From Spongospora subterranea f. sp. subterranea (Eukaryota > Endomyxa: Phytomyxea > Phytomyxea > Plasmodiophorida): 64,000 nucleotides of DNA. Shown here piece by piece: positions 47,284 to 58,958 of the stretch (its first letter is position 1; every line of letters starts with the position of its first letter). The notes below the pieces were generated by a model that saw only the letters and a program-made list of their open reading frames with translations, ran no database searches and was not told the DNA's origin. Both the position numbers and the translations under genes were made by a program. The DNA lies in assembly GCA_049724395.1 (NCBI GenBank), contig JAUGWO010000144.1, positions 1-64,000 of the forward strand. The letters are read 5' to 3'.

Positions 47284-50181
47284 GGCGAGGGCCAGCCAGA
47301 TAAACCGATGGAGATTGGCCTTAGAACTATATAGTAAACGAGCGGTAATTGAATAGATTGAGAGTAATTAATGAGAGTTTGAGGGAATTCACTGACAATC
47401 CAACTAGCACCCACTTACGGAATGTACAGCAAAGATCAATCCGCACAGGGCCAATGAATAAAACAGCGACTGGGGCACAGTGGCGCAGAGTGGACGGGAA
47501 AAGTGGCGCAAAATGCCGAGATCAGTGGCGCAGATAATGGGAGACTGTGTGTGTCTGTGGGGGGAAAACGGCCCTGGCGCTCTGGCCCAGACACACCACC
47601 CAAATATCCTCGTTTAGGATTATCAAGGGTTCTCGAACAACGGGTGGTGAACAGAGGTTTATCTACTCGATCTAACGGTACACCGGTGATGGCTTGTTTA
47701 TGGTGTGCCAGTGGCCTTGACCATCATACTGAACTTCAGAGGGTTATGTCTCAAAATGGGGATCAGTAAACGATTGTCACTTAATAACGCCAATGATCAG
47801 TTAGACGAGGTCATGCTGCTTATCGCCGCGGTGATTTCTTTGTTGAAATTACTCAGCTAGTGATGAAGATGATGGCATTGTCTCAACTGGTAATTTCTGA
47901 CGAATGTACGAGTATCAAAGTTCTGCTGAATAATTTATTAGCAAATATTCAGCAGCAGCATAACGTCGAAGTGGTTTTTTGTATGTTGTCATGTCAGATC
48001 TTAGTGAAATTGTGAGTTTGCGCCATGGTCGATTCACGCCTAACGTTCGAGCATTGGTCCACAAAACACGCTGCAATTCCGGAAAATCGTGATCCATGAG
48101 GAGTCCATTTTGGGATAATCCATTCAACGATAATGACTGGTCTTCAGCCTATTGTGTTAAAATACTTATTCGAATAGTGTTCCGGCCATCATTTTCTTCT
48201 CGACTGATGGAGTTGCTGCGAATCAGCCGCCAACGAACGCGTTGAAATCTTATAACGGACGTCAGAATAGAGCAAACCCGTTAAAAGGATGGGCACAATC
48301 TCGCTTATTCTGTTTTGTCGCCAATTCTCGTTAGTTTCTGGCGTTCTTTTCACAGTGGTTGAGGTAGTTTTGGCTAAAGGCGACACAGGTCTTTGAGAAG
48401 TATGGGCATCCGGGTGAGTGTCGAACCGATACTGTCGAGTACCTCACTTCCGATTCAGGGCGTCTATCATGGATGGACTTTCCTCCGTCACCAATCTGTT
48501 CAAGCATGTACTATCTCGCCCATTATGAGCACCGTTTGGGAACGGTTTTGAACCCATCATTGGATTGATAGCCGTGCGTGTTCACGATGATGTTTACGAT
48601 GGGCCCAATTATGTGCCTTTAACCTCTTTTTTCACTTAACGCCCCCAATAGTTCGTCAAATAAACGTTGTACAACGCCTTTCAAAACCAGAGTGTGTTCG
48701 TCGAACTCATCAATTCACGCGTGTCTGGTATTTTCTTCGAAGATACGCTGTCCGGTGGTGTATAATCTGATATAACCATCAATCTGGCATACAAATATCG
48801 TTATGAGTGGTTATCTGTGATCGCCCAATCTCCTGATGATATGGCCGAATGATAGTCGGGCGGAACGGTCTCACGAACAACACGCCGACAGAGACATGAT
48901 TTGGTCATATCATCATGGGACTAATCATCGGCGATCACAAAAACCCATTCATAACGCTGAGATGTTACCTGATGAAACGACGGTTGTCGTATCCGGTTAT
49001 GAAATATCGACAGGGTATTATCGATCAGAACACACAGTACCAACGAGATGTGCCCTCATGAGATGATGTAGCTCGATGAACGCACCATCGTTCTCAAAGC
49101 AATGGTAGAACCACTATTTGACGCCTTCTGGAAGCGTTAAACAAAACCAGTCAGCTGAAAATGGAGAATCGAGTTCGCCGTAAACATATATGCGATGTCG
49201 TCGTTAACAATCATTGAACCGCTGGAGAGCCGTTCCCACAGTTTGCTGACGATGGAGCTAAATAGTACATCATTGAAAGATTTGGCTAATGAGGAAGGTC
49301 AATGAACGAAAGATGCCTCATTCGGCAGAGAAGTGCTTGACAATCCCGCTGCGGCGCTCTCAGGGCGACGATACTTTTCAAACACGTGTTCCGCCTTTCA
49401 ACAAACTTTCAATGTAATTTACGATGGTGAGAAATTCCAGACGATGAGATCGGAAATGTGAGAAAAAACAATAAGAACCGGTCAATGAATTCAGTGCAGT
49501 CGATGATTCTCCAACCGATAATCGCGATGGAATTCACACCGGGATGAGACCATGTCCTAGCCCATGATTAAACCAGACCCGTGGCGGCTGTACAGCACTA
49601 ACAGCATCTTATCCTGGCCGGGTGGTCAGCGAAACCAATCATCCAAACTTAGATGGCGATGCTCACGCTCTGATTCCGATAATGTGTTGGTTCGGATAAA
49701 TTCTCATGAGTAATGATGGAGTACACATAGACGGCGACCCTGACAGATTATATGATAAAACCTGTCGGTTATCACGGAATACACGTTGACATAACTCAAT
49801 CGTCGACGCTCCATGAAACGGGCCCTGAAATATAACGCAAAACGGAAACTTGTGCTTTTGGAAATATTAATCCGTATAAGCTTACAAGGGCGCCCACTAA
49901 TGGATTTTGCCATTGCTCAGATACACAGAGCGATTACCTTCATCTCACCACATCCAGCTTTCCCTCTCATTGCCCATATACGTCGGTCATTCTCCACATA
50001 CGAACGAATGGGGCAGGGATTCCACGGCTAAGGGATCAAGGGGCGGGGGGAACTGCGGAAAGGGGATCAACGGGTAGGGGACCAACGCCGACGGGAACAA
50101 TGGTTATTATCACCATCAACGGCGGATTATAATTAAAACTTGAAATTGGGTTATGTCATTGGGGATATTCCGGGACTTGCA
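47284..50181. other. Gene desert of short disrupted frames
   Basis: Nearly 3 kb without a supportable gene. Short plus-strand pieces around 47760-48550 look faintly coding but do not join into a model. The sequence may be a decayed gene or repeat. A tandem-like run of GTGGCGCA motifs occurs at about 47479-47536. Confidence 0.4.
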
Positions 50182-50281
50182 ACTGACTGACTGACTGACT
50201 GACTGACTGACTGACTGACTGACTGACCGACTGACCGACTGACTGACCGACTGACTGACCGACTGACTGACTGACTGACTG
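50182..50281. repeat. (ACTG)n microsatellite, 100 bp
   Basis: About 25 tetranucleotide units of ACTG, with several ACCG variants in the middle. Open frames across it (Ser-Val-Ser-Gln repeats on the minus strand) are a product of the repeat, not a gene. Confidence 0.97.
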
Positions 50282-50947
50282 CAGCAGCGGACCACAACTT
50301 GGCTCTGTAAGGCCCCGTAACGAATCAACGGAGAACTCGCTGCGGTAACCGATAATCGTTGCCAGTCATGTATTGGCGGTTGCCTGACTGTACGGAAAGA
50401 TTGGCGTGGTCTGGCGCTACACCCGTATAGCTTGTGGCAGTATATATTTACATGTTGACGATGGGTAATCGGTGCGGTCAATTTGAATGGCGCTCGTTTT
50501 GACGATTGTGAGGAGATTCGGGAGCACTACGAGTCAACAGAATTCGAACAGGTCAATCGTTAACATCCCCGTGTGATTTTTCCCAACAGGTTCATCATCA
50601 CCATATATTGTTCATGGCGCTATCACGATCGTGATTGGATAAGCGGTAGACGATCGAGAGACAGTGTTTGATGGAATGGGAACAGAGGGAAATTGATGAG
50701 ACTATTGAGCCCCGTCCCCGTTCATAATCACAATAAATCACGATTGGTCGAGATTAATGGGGGTGAGGTCCCATGATTCCCCTAACACCACATTCTATTC
50801 CCCGCTTGTACTAGTACTGATATCGATCGTCAAATTGCGAATATTGTCGGGGTGATACTGATCGTGTCGTGTTGAACTCCCCTTGATCCTCTATCGACCC
50901 GTTTTCCCCCCTGGTTAATATCATCATCACCATCGTCCCGTCAACCA
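50282..50947. other. Intergenic, upstream of enkurin
   Basis: No gene seen. The segment should contain the enkurin promoter; no element is recognisable. Confidence 0.35.
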
Positions 50948-52229
50948 ATGCCGGCCGTATCCGAGACGATATTCGATCTGATCCCATCCCCTGATCCAAT
51001 CCCATCCCGACCCGATCGTTATATCTGTCGAATGCCTTGGAACACGCCTCCGACTTCATCCACCATCGGTATCGCCTCCTCCACCCAGATCCCCATCACC
51101 AATCTATCCGGATCACTATCGCCACCTCCTTCGGCCCACCAGTATCGGTCAGACTCCCCCTCGAATCGCCATTATCGCCATCTCAACCACCGGAATTCCC
51201 CCACAGACACGAACGGGCCTTGTTCGGTCGATCATCATCATGTCGTCCCGAACCGGCCGATTATCTCAGGAAATCGGTGCGATCCCTTCCGGTTCCCAGA
51301 AAGGATCATATCGATCGCCATCGCTGTTCTACCAAACCCTCATTACCTCATCATAATCAATCACCAATAATTGGTTTAACCACCGATAAAAACTTCATCA
51401 AGGTCGATCAACATTTTTTTTCCCAATTTCGTAGTTTTCGCTGTTTTTTGTTCTTTTCACCGTTGAACTTGTTCGGTTTTTTCTGTTTTTCACCTCGTTG
51501 AACGAGTTCCGGCGTCGTTATGTGTGTGTAGAGCAACGCGATTGAGGTGATCTTATCTGAACCGATCAAACGAGAACAGCGATTGCGATCCGATATCGCC
51601 GGGCGTCACCCGAATTACGGAAAGGTAAATTGGCGGGCACGCGCTCGCCGTCGATCGGCGACCGAGATCGCTGATCGTCGTTGTGCGATTGGGACGCAGG
51701 TCCCCGAATACCTGAACGGGATTAAGGACGAGATCGCCGTCGAATACGACTATATCGAGCGGATCCGGTCAACGGGCCAGGGGGCGACGGCGGCGGCACC
51801 GAAACAGGTCCAGATCGTCCCATTGGACGACGATGAACGTGTTCGTCTTCTCGACGCCCTCAAGATCAAATGGGGTCAGTCCCTCTCTTGGTTCTCGTTG
51901 TTGTTTCCGAAAGAAATTGCCTTTGTTCTCGATTTTGTCAATTTCCCATGATTTTTTTTGTTTTCTTGGAAAAACGTGTTCAATCGCAATTTCCGGTCGG
52001 TTTTCGGTGAAATCTGTTGATTGTAAAACAGCGGTCGTGATCTGATCTGGTATTGATGGGCGGTGGGTGATCAGTGGATATTCAACGGCAATACCAGTCG
52101 ATAACGCATCACATCGTCCTGGACACGATCAGTCAGGTCCATCGCAAAGAGAAGTACGAGCACGATCTGTCCCGTATCGAGGCCGATATCGCCCTCTTGT
52201 CTAAACCCAATATACTCATCCGCAAATAA
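50948..52229 (+). CDS. ENKUR: Enkurin homologue (flagellar axoneme protein)
   Basis: Five exons (50948-51068, 51143-51402, 51532-51624, 51700-51874, 52075-52229) give 267 aa; human enkurin has about 256. The N-terminus ETIFDLIP...RPDRYI matches ECIYNLIP...PRYIS. The middle PADYLRKS and IIGLTTDKNFIKSNAIEVI match KDFLKKH and VMGIQSGKNFINTNAADII. The C-terminal enkurin domain runs from VPEYLNGIKDEI through DDDERVRLLDALKIKWG to HRKEKYEHDLSRIEADIALL and KPNILI. Enkurin binds the inner wall of ciliary doublet microtubules and was first found as a TRPC/calmodulin partner. Its presence implies that this organism builds a motile flagellum. Confidence 0.92.
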
Positions 52230-52729
52230 CCACAATTCGCATTGATCGGGGAACACAACGCGATCGATCATTTGACCCAATCAATCGCTCCAACAAATAC
52301 AAACAATAAATTGCGATTTCCAACGTACAAAAACGAGATCGGAGTCGGTTTTTGGCGTTCGATATTGATTTCTCTATCACAATGATCTGATAAACTTGTT
52401 CCCAACAACGTATCGCAAACGACTATCATATTCGAGATGAATGTTGTTGAACGTCATTGCCGAGATGGCGATCTGGTCGTGGATTAGGAAACGGGGAATT
52501 TGTCGCCGTTTGCGTTGACAAACTGGTCAACCAGATCTCGCCAAACGGTGTCTGTGGGGGAGAACAACCGGGCGGGATCTTCGACCAACGATCAAGATAT
52601 TAATTGGGGGCGCGTTGACGAATCGAGATATTATATCTATCGAGTACAGGAACGGGGGATCATTACCATCATCACGAGAATGGGATCAGCGCCAGCGTTG
52701 GGGAATCGGTGGTAGATCGGGGGACAGAC

Positions 52730-55700
52730 ATGGCCAGGAAGCGCCGATCGTCGCGGCGATCGCGGAAGGGTCAATCGGCTGGTGGACACCTATTACCAAT
52801 GACCCCAACCTCGGTCAATCGTCGATCCCTGATCTGGAACGTGTCGCCAGATGGCGATCGGCACCCGATCGACATATCGTCATCGTCGTCGCTCTACGAC
52901 ACAATTCGCCAGGTTCCACCGAACACGCCATTGGTGTCGAAAACACTGATTGTGTCGACATACTTTAGTGCTCGTTGACCGTATTATCGTGTGTCGAACA
53001 GCTCTCCGCGCTCAACTCGCGATCGTCGTCGTCATCGGTTCCAGCTTTGTCTCGACTGGCTCCCACGTTATCAACAGCTTCGAATATGACCAATATCGCC
53101 ATATCTGATCAGGTCCAACATTTTCACAAAAAATCGCTTTCTTCATATTTGTGTTTGCGTTGTTGAACCGGTTCTCGTCGAAGATCATTGACGTTCTGAT
53201 CTGTTTTGTTTGGGACATGTTCAGCCCGGAATATCGCTCGGGGCGCCAGATGAGTTTCGGCTGACGGAAGTGACGGCGATGATCGATCAGGATGGGACCG
53301 ATACGGGACAGGACGATAAAGGCTCAGATCTGGTCAATAATAGCGATATCGTCGCGACACAGATCAGACCAGAAAGTAATTTCGGTGTTTTCGACAACAT
53401 TCGCCCAAGCGGGCGGTTCTGAATGGCGCTGCCGACGTTGTTGATTGCTCAGGCGAAACGCAATTGGAGTTGGCGATTCGGGAGTTTATCGACACCGAGA
53501 AATCGTATCTGCACAAGCTGCGACAGATGAACAAGGAGTTCGTGACGCGTTTAGAGGCGTATAACGATCTAGATGGTCCTCGTCAAACACGACCGATTGA
53601 CCCTAACGCGCGACGGGTTTCTGAATTGGCCAATCTGGCGCTGTTGTGTTAGGTGTCGTCCCGATCCTATCCTCGTCGCAGATCAAGCGCATATTCAGTA
53701 ATATCGACGAGATCGTGAAACTACACACCCAGATCTATCTTGAGATAAAGGTGCAGAGAAACACCACCGCGATAACGCCCCCCTCGTCGTTGGTCTGAAC
53801 ACAATTCCAGGCACTCCGAGGTCGTCCCCGGCTCGATCTGCCATTCGTCGACGTCCTGGACCGATTGTCGAACCGGATCCTGGATATTTACGCCATGTAA
53901 TTGGGCGGTCGGTGATCGATCTGGCGATCTGATCGGTATTGTGTGTGATATCAGATACGCTGTCAATTACGCGTGTAATCAGAAGGTGGTTAACGAGCTC
54001 ATCAACACCATTCCCTCATTCGCCTCGTTTGTGGTCAGTCCCCTTCCGATCTCGTCACCAATCCCTCGATCACCGGACCAGAGTGTCTTTCGCTCGGCCA
54101 TGGTTTATCGCCACCCCGGATCGAGGGATTGGCGGTGCGGGGCGTAATTCAGGAGAATCGTGTTGGTGATTGTGTGGTGTGGATCAGGCCGTATCGGAGC
54201 GGTGCTGTAATTCCAAGATGGTCAAGTTATCATCATTACGAATGGAGCCAATCCAGAGATTATCGCGGTAATGATCTCTTTCTCTCTCTCTGCCCCATCA
54301 AACCCTCATCCTCTCTCGCTCACCAATATTCTTCCGCCATTGAACACCATTGACATTATTCGATCTCACTGAAACACTTTTTCGATTTTGATGTCGATCT
54401 GGCAACTGTTGAAGTTCAGATATTGCCAACGAGGGTAGAAATCAGCAAATGAACGACATCGGTGAAGATGTTGGTGGTTGAGATGGGGTTTTGGGAACGG
54501 GATGTTGGAAAGGGTGTTGATTGATCTCATGGAACAGGTATATCATGTTGCTGGACTCGATCCGACGATACGCCAATGGTGTCGACCATCCCCTGGCGCT
54601 ACTCGACTCGGTCCTGCACAAGTTCAAGGACGCCGCCGAACACATTGACGCCAGTATGAAGGTGGGCACAGGCGCGAACGGATCATTTCCCCCCTTATTC
54701 CATTGATTCTCCTTATTCCTCATCTTATTTCCAAAGCCCAATTTCCACAAGAACGTTGACATTCTCACAATTCTGCCACACTTTCACCAGTTTCGTTCCA
54801 ATCAAAACTCCATTTGAGTTTCGATATGTTGTTCCTGTCGAAAACATCTGCTCTCTCTCTCTCCCTCTGATCGGTTTTGTTTGGCCAGGTGGCGCAAGCG
54901 AAACAGAGGGTGATTGAGATCCAGGAGGTGTTTCTGGACAATATCCCCGACCCATCGCTGGTGGTCAATGGGCGATATTGTGTCAGGGAGTCGTCATTGC
55001 AGGTCTCGTTCATCGCCCTCTCCCAACACCATCCCTGATTGTCTGTGTGTCTGACGCCTTCCTCGCCTGTAGATGCTCTCCCACAAGAAGGGATGGGCTG
55101 GGGGATTGAAGCACATTCACAAGACCTACTCGTTCGTTCTCTTCAACGATTGTCTCATATTCTCGTCGATTCTATCGGATAATCCCCGACGCGGTATTCA
55201 ATTTAACAACAAACACGATCACAGAACCAAATCATTCCAACGGAACCAATATCGGCCACTCGACTTCATCACCACCCCGTTTGTGATCCGGAAAACAGTT
55301 TTTCGAATTGCGAAAATCCGCGAAATTTGTTGGAAACGGGATCAATTAAAGCCATGTTCGTGTTTTGTCGTTCAGGACGAATGAAAGGGTTCCTGGATCT
55401 GTTATACACAACTGTTGAAGATCACAGCTCAGATCAGAACGACACCACGTTCGTGATCACGTCATTACACGATCCATCGAAACCCTCCCTCTATATATTA
55501 GCGAAAACGGTCAGAACCGCCACCGCCGTCGCTCGTTGGTCGTAGGTCTGAGACACCCTGGATGGAACAACAGGTCGAACAGAAGAAGGAATGGGTGGAG
55601 GATATGCAGATCTGTATCAGGCAACGGAAGGAGCTGCAACGACAGGGACTGGATTCGATCATCACAACCGATACGGAATCGATCAGGAGACGATCGCAGG

Positions 55701-56011
55701 ACGTCGCCTCATTCAGTGAACAACAGTAATTCTCAACACATCTCTCGTCCTTCACAATCACTCCAGAACCCGTTAATTTCTTCACCGTTCTGTTTCACAA
55801 TCGTTGGAACTCACATCGGCACTTTCTTGTTGTTTTGGAACGTTTCGGCGCCGCGCGTTCGGGGTGACGATTGACCGATTCGTTCAGGATGACGGCGACG
55901 ATGGAGTCGGAGAGTCTGCGATCGCCACTGCATCGATCGCCGGATTGTCAACTGCCGGACCAGATCGAGTTGGCCAAACGATTGACGCGTAAGGCATCAG
56001 CTAGACGATAG
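52730..56011 (+). CDS. DH-PH domain Rho guanine nucleotide exchange factor
   Basis: A multi-exon gene. The Ser-rich N-terminal region from the ATG at 52730 is probably disordered. The DH domain starts near 53464 (ELAIREFIDTEKSYLHKLRQ) and continues through ILSSSQIKRIFSNIDEIVKL, LPFVDVLDRLSNRILDIYAM and YAVNYACNQKVVNELINTIP to YIMLLDSIRRYANGVDHPL, the terminal helix that contacts Rho GTPases. A PH domain follows (SHKKGWAGGLKHIHKTYSF, LFNDCLIFSS, KKEWVEDMQICIRQ). The gene ends at 56011 with a Ser/Arg-rich tail (ESESLRSPLHRSP...KASARR). It should activate Rho, Rac or Cdc42 at membranes. Exons in 52.7-53.4 and 54.1-54.5 kb are not all settled. Confidence 0.8.
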
Positions 56012-56144
56012 GGAGTATATCCTAACACGATCCCCTGGGCGACAACATTCCCCATCTCCCCAAGGACAAACATTCCCACTAAATATCATAACGATTCTTC
56101 AACGCGTTTCGAAATCGTTCCGATGGATTTTAGTGTTTCTGGTT

Positions 56145-57053
56145 TCACAATTGTTTCGTGGCCAATAAGGCCATAACCGCTTTCTGTGCATGAAGGCGAT
56201 TCTCGGCCTGATCGAATATGGTGGTGGCGTGCTGCTCCAGGACCTGATCAGTGATCTCGTTGCCCCGGTAGGCGGGCAGGCAGTGCATGATCAGGGCGTC
56301 GGGCGCCACGTCCCTGACCAGCTCCTGGTCGATCGTGTACGCCTTGAGCTGGTTCAGCCGATCGCCGGCTTCGGCTTCCTTCCCCATGCTCACCCACACG
56401 TCCGTATAGAGAACATCGGCGCCCCGAGCCGCTTCGTGAAGATCCTCGAACACTTTCACGCCCGCGTACGACACCCTCTCCAGTAGCCGATCGCTGGGCC
56501 AGAACGCCTTTGGCGCTGCGATATTGAGGTTGAATCCACAGTGTTTCGCGGCCCATATCCACGATATTGGCATATTACAGGCTCCATCACCGATAAAGCA
56601 GATCGTCTTCCCCTTATAATCGCCCAGTTTCTCACGAATCGTCTGAAGATCGGCCAAGATCTGACACGGGTGTTCGTCGTCGGTTAGGGCATTGATGGTC
56701 GGGATCTTGGCGTATTCGGCGAACTCGACCACGTCAGCCTGGGCGAATGTTCGAATGACGGCGCCGTGGACCATTCTCCCGAATACCCTGGCCGTGTCTT
56801 TCATTGGTTCTCCCCGCCCTAATTGCAGATCGGATGACGATAGGAAAATCGCCTGACCGCCCAGTTCACGGATTCCGACTTCAAACGATAACCGGGTTCG
56901 GGTCGATGATTTGCTGAAGATCAGGGCCCAGACTTGACCAGCTAATGGCAGATTGTCATGGTGTCCACGGGTGGCTTTCATCTTGATGCCCAGATCGACG
57001 ATCCGGGATATTTGGTCCCCGGTCAGAGCTTCAATCGACATTAGGTTCTGCAT
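56145..57053 (-). CDS. argF: Ornithine carbamoyltransferase, bacterial-type, intronless
   Basis: A single uninterrupted frame of 302 aa from the first ATG (MQNLMSIEALTGDQISRIVD); the in-frame extension upstream to 57209 has no ATG. All active-site motifs are present: SSTRTRLSFE (carbamoyl phosphate), GRGEPMKDTARV, IRTF, LTDDEHPCQILAD, GDGACNMPIS and HCLPAYRG. It makes citrulline from ornithine and carbamoyl phosphate in arginine synthesis. SSSDLQLGRGEPMKD and DDEHPCQ resemble bacterial and plant ArgF rather than the usual fungal Arg3. There is no presequence, so it may be cytosolic. It is the only long host gene here without introns. Transfer from bacteria is possible. Confidence 0.93.
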   Translation of the reverse strand: MQNLMSIEALTGDQISRIVDLGIKMKATRGHHDNLPLAGQVWALIFSKSSTRTRLSFEVGIRELGGQAIFLSSSDLQLGRGEPMKDTARVFGRMVHGAVIRTFAQADVVEFAEYAKIPTINALTDDEHPCQILADLQTIREKLGDYKGKTICFIGDGACNMPISWIWAAKHCGFNLNIAAPKAFWPSDRLLERVSYAGVKVFEDLHEAARGADVLYTDVWVSMGKEAEAGDRLNQLKAYTIDQELVRDVAPDALIMHCLPAYRGNEITDQVLEQHATTIFDQAENRLHAQKAVMALLATKQL

Positions 57054-57911
57054 TGTTGGCCACAGATGTGGTCGATTGCGATCAAATATGCGATAGCGGT
57101 GTAATATGGAATGGCGGGAAAGACCCTCGGCCTCAGAAAGCGGGTCACGGCCTCTGGATAGCTGTTCGGCAACGCGGCAGTTGCCAGTTGGGAAGTTGGC
57201 TTGGCCCAACTCTGACCCTGTTCACCGATACACTGACGCATCACACGGGACAAGTCTAAATTTAGACCGGGGACTGCGTGACCGAATTGGGTTGCCCCGC
57301 TGGCAATGGACAGTGTCAAATGACGTGACGTTACCAGAGTCGTCACATTAGATCGATTCCTGGCCGTTTTTTAGTCGATTTATTTTGAACATCGAATGAA
57401 AAAGGATGCCCGATTGATACTATTTTCAGATATCAGGAGTGTCCCTGAACACCATTTTCTCCGATCGTTTGACTCATATTCATTTGAGAGGTTTCATGGA
57501 TTTGGCGATGGACTGCTCAACAGCCTGCGGCGGTGGTTGCAACACCAGCAGGTTAATGTCGCATATGCTGTTCTAGCGGGCAGCTATGGCACACATCGCA
57601 AATATCGATCGGCTTCATCCACAAGAAAACAACCGATAGTAAACCTTGACATGGTTTATTGACTCCAAAGCATCTGATTAAACAACATATTCTGCTAAAT
57701 TTTTATTGAATTGATTTTTGTATACGTAGCCTACAGAGTTCGAAACCCAGCAAAACTGGTTTTTTCACCAGAAACCTACTCCTCGATGTCATCAATTCTG
57801 TTTCGTCGATGTCATCAAATCTGTTTCGATTTTATTTGCAGACGAGCGTAAATGTTAAAGAACATCCTGCTGATTTTTTATTGAACTGGAAAAAAATGCG
57901 GGCAACAAAAA
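57054..57911. other. Intergenic, no gene recognised
   Basis: Short frames only. It contains a 23-bp tandem duplication at 57783-57828 (listed separately) and the promoter side of the ornithine carbamoyltransferase gene. Confidence 0.35.
57783..57828. repeat. 23-bp tandem duplication
   Basis: Two copies of TCGATGTCATCAATTCTGTT-TCG differ at one base and lie head to tail, 84 bp from tRNA-Val. Confidence 0.9.
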
Positions 57912-57984
57912 TGTCCAAAGCCAGTCTCGAACTGGCGACCTCGTGTGTGTTAGACACGTGTGATAACCCCTACACCATTCGGAC
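57912..57984 (-). tRNA. tRNA-Val (AAC)
   Basis: The minus strand folds as a 73-nt tRNA. The acceptor is GTCCGAA/TTTGGAC with one G-T pair and discriminator A. The anticodon arm is CGTGT-CTAACAC-ACACG (anticodon AAC, read as IAC after editing). The T arm is GCCAG-TTCGAGA-CTGGC. There is no intron. Confidence 0.94.
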
Positions 57985-58958
57985 AATGCAGTTACACGAA
58001 ACGAAATTTGCGCAATTTTGTACTAATTCAGCGATTCGAGAAGTTGCAAAACGATCGAGATATGTAGGTTATGTTTATAGATGATCAACATCAACCTGAC
58101 GACGCTCACTTTTCTATTCGAAAAACCTTTTTTACAAAAACCAAATCACAACGTATGAAAATCGGAACAAAATTGTGACCGACGACCTGTCTTCGGAATA
58201 TCGGTGGACAGTCCCTTGGTTCGATGGCAACGGCAGATAAGACAAATCTGATGATATCAAGATCAAGAACGAATCTTCTCAAGTGGGTGTTGACTGGTTC
58301 GATAAGCCCATTTTCTCTTTTAAAATGCCCTTGCCCCCAGAAGATGATCAGAACCTGTCCAAGGATCGGTTCAGGTGAGGGCACCTCACCGAAATTTCCT
58401 CAAATAAGAGGACCAACCGTTTTTTTCCACTACTGTTGGTGGACTAGAAAATTGTTTGAATGAGGTTTGGGCATCAGAGAACTCGGCGACAATGGAATCA
58501 TCAACACAAAATGGATTATCATCAGCTTCATCTGAATCCCAATCCGATTATGCGATTGGATCGCAGATCGAGCTGTCGATTCGTCCAGATTGAATCGGGC
58601 CGGGCACAAATCCGAATACGGGAAGGTGAAGGATAGAATCATTGACCACGATTGAGGAGTCGCCTGGATATCAGTCGATTCCTTGGAGGAAATTGGGCAA
58701 GGTGGTGCTGGGGCTGAGGGAGTTTGAAAATTTGATTCAGGAAAAGGACCAAGGGATCTCTTCTCAAACAGCAGTTAGCTGAAGACGACGAATCAGGTTG
58801 AAAAGAGAGCACGGGAAAGCGAGACGGGGGTAGGTGGCGATCGGTTTGGGGGGAAGAGGTCATAGTATCGGCTGTCAATGGGGGACATGTCGGATGGGAT
58901 CGGGACGAGTTAACTCATCGCGATCAGGTCGCTTTCCAACACGACTCATGATACCATC
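57985..58958. other. No gene recognised
   Basis: Faintly coding plus-strand pieces (for example around 58660-58720, GYQSIPWRKLGK) do not link into a gene. They may be remains of one. Confidence 0.35.

Noticed and set aside
50116-50481. 121-codon minus frame with a Ser-Val-Ser-Gln run
   Set aside because: Translation of the ACTG microsatellite; no flanking coding sequence.
57054-57209. 52-residue N-terminal extension of ornithine carbamoyltransferase
   Set aside because: It contains no ATG; the frame merely stays open. The family's conserved start coincides with the ATG at 57053.
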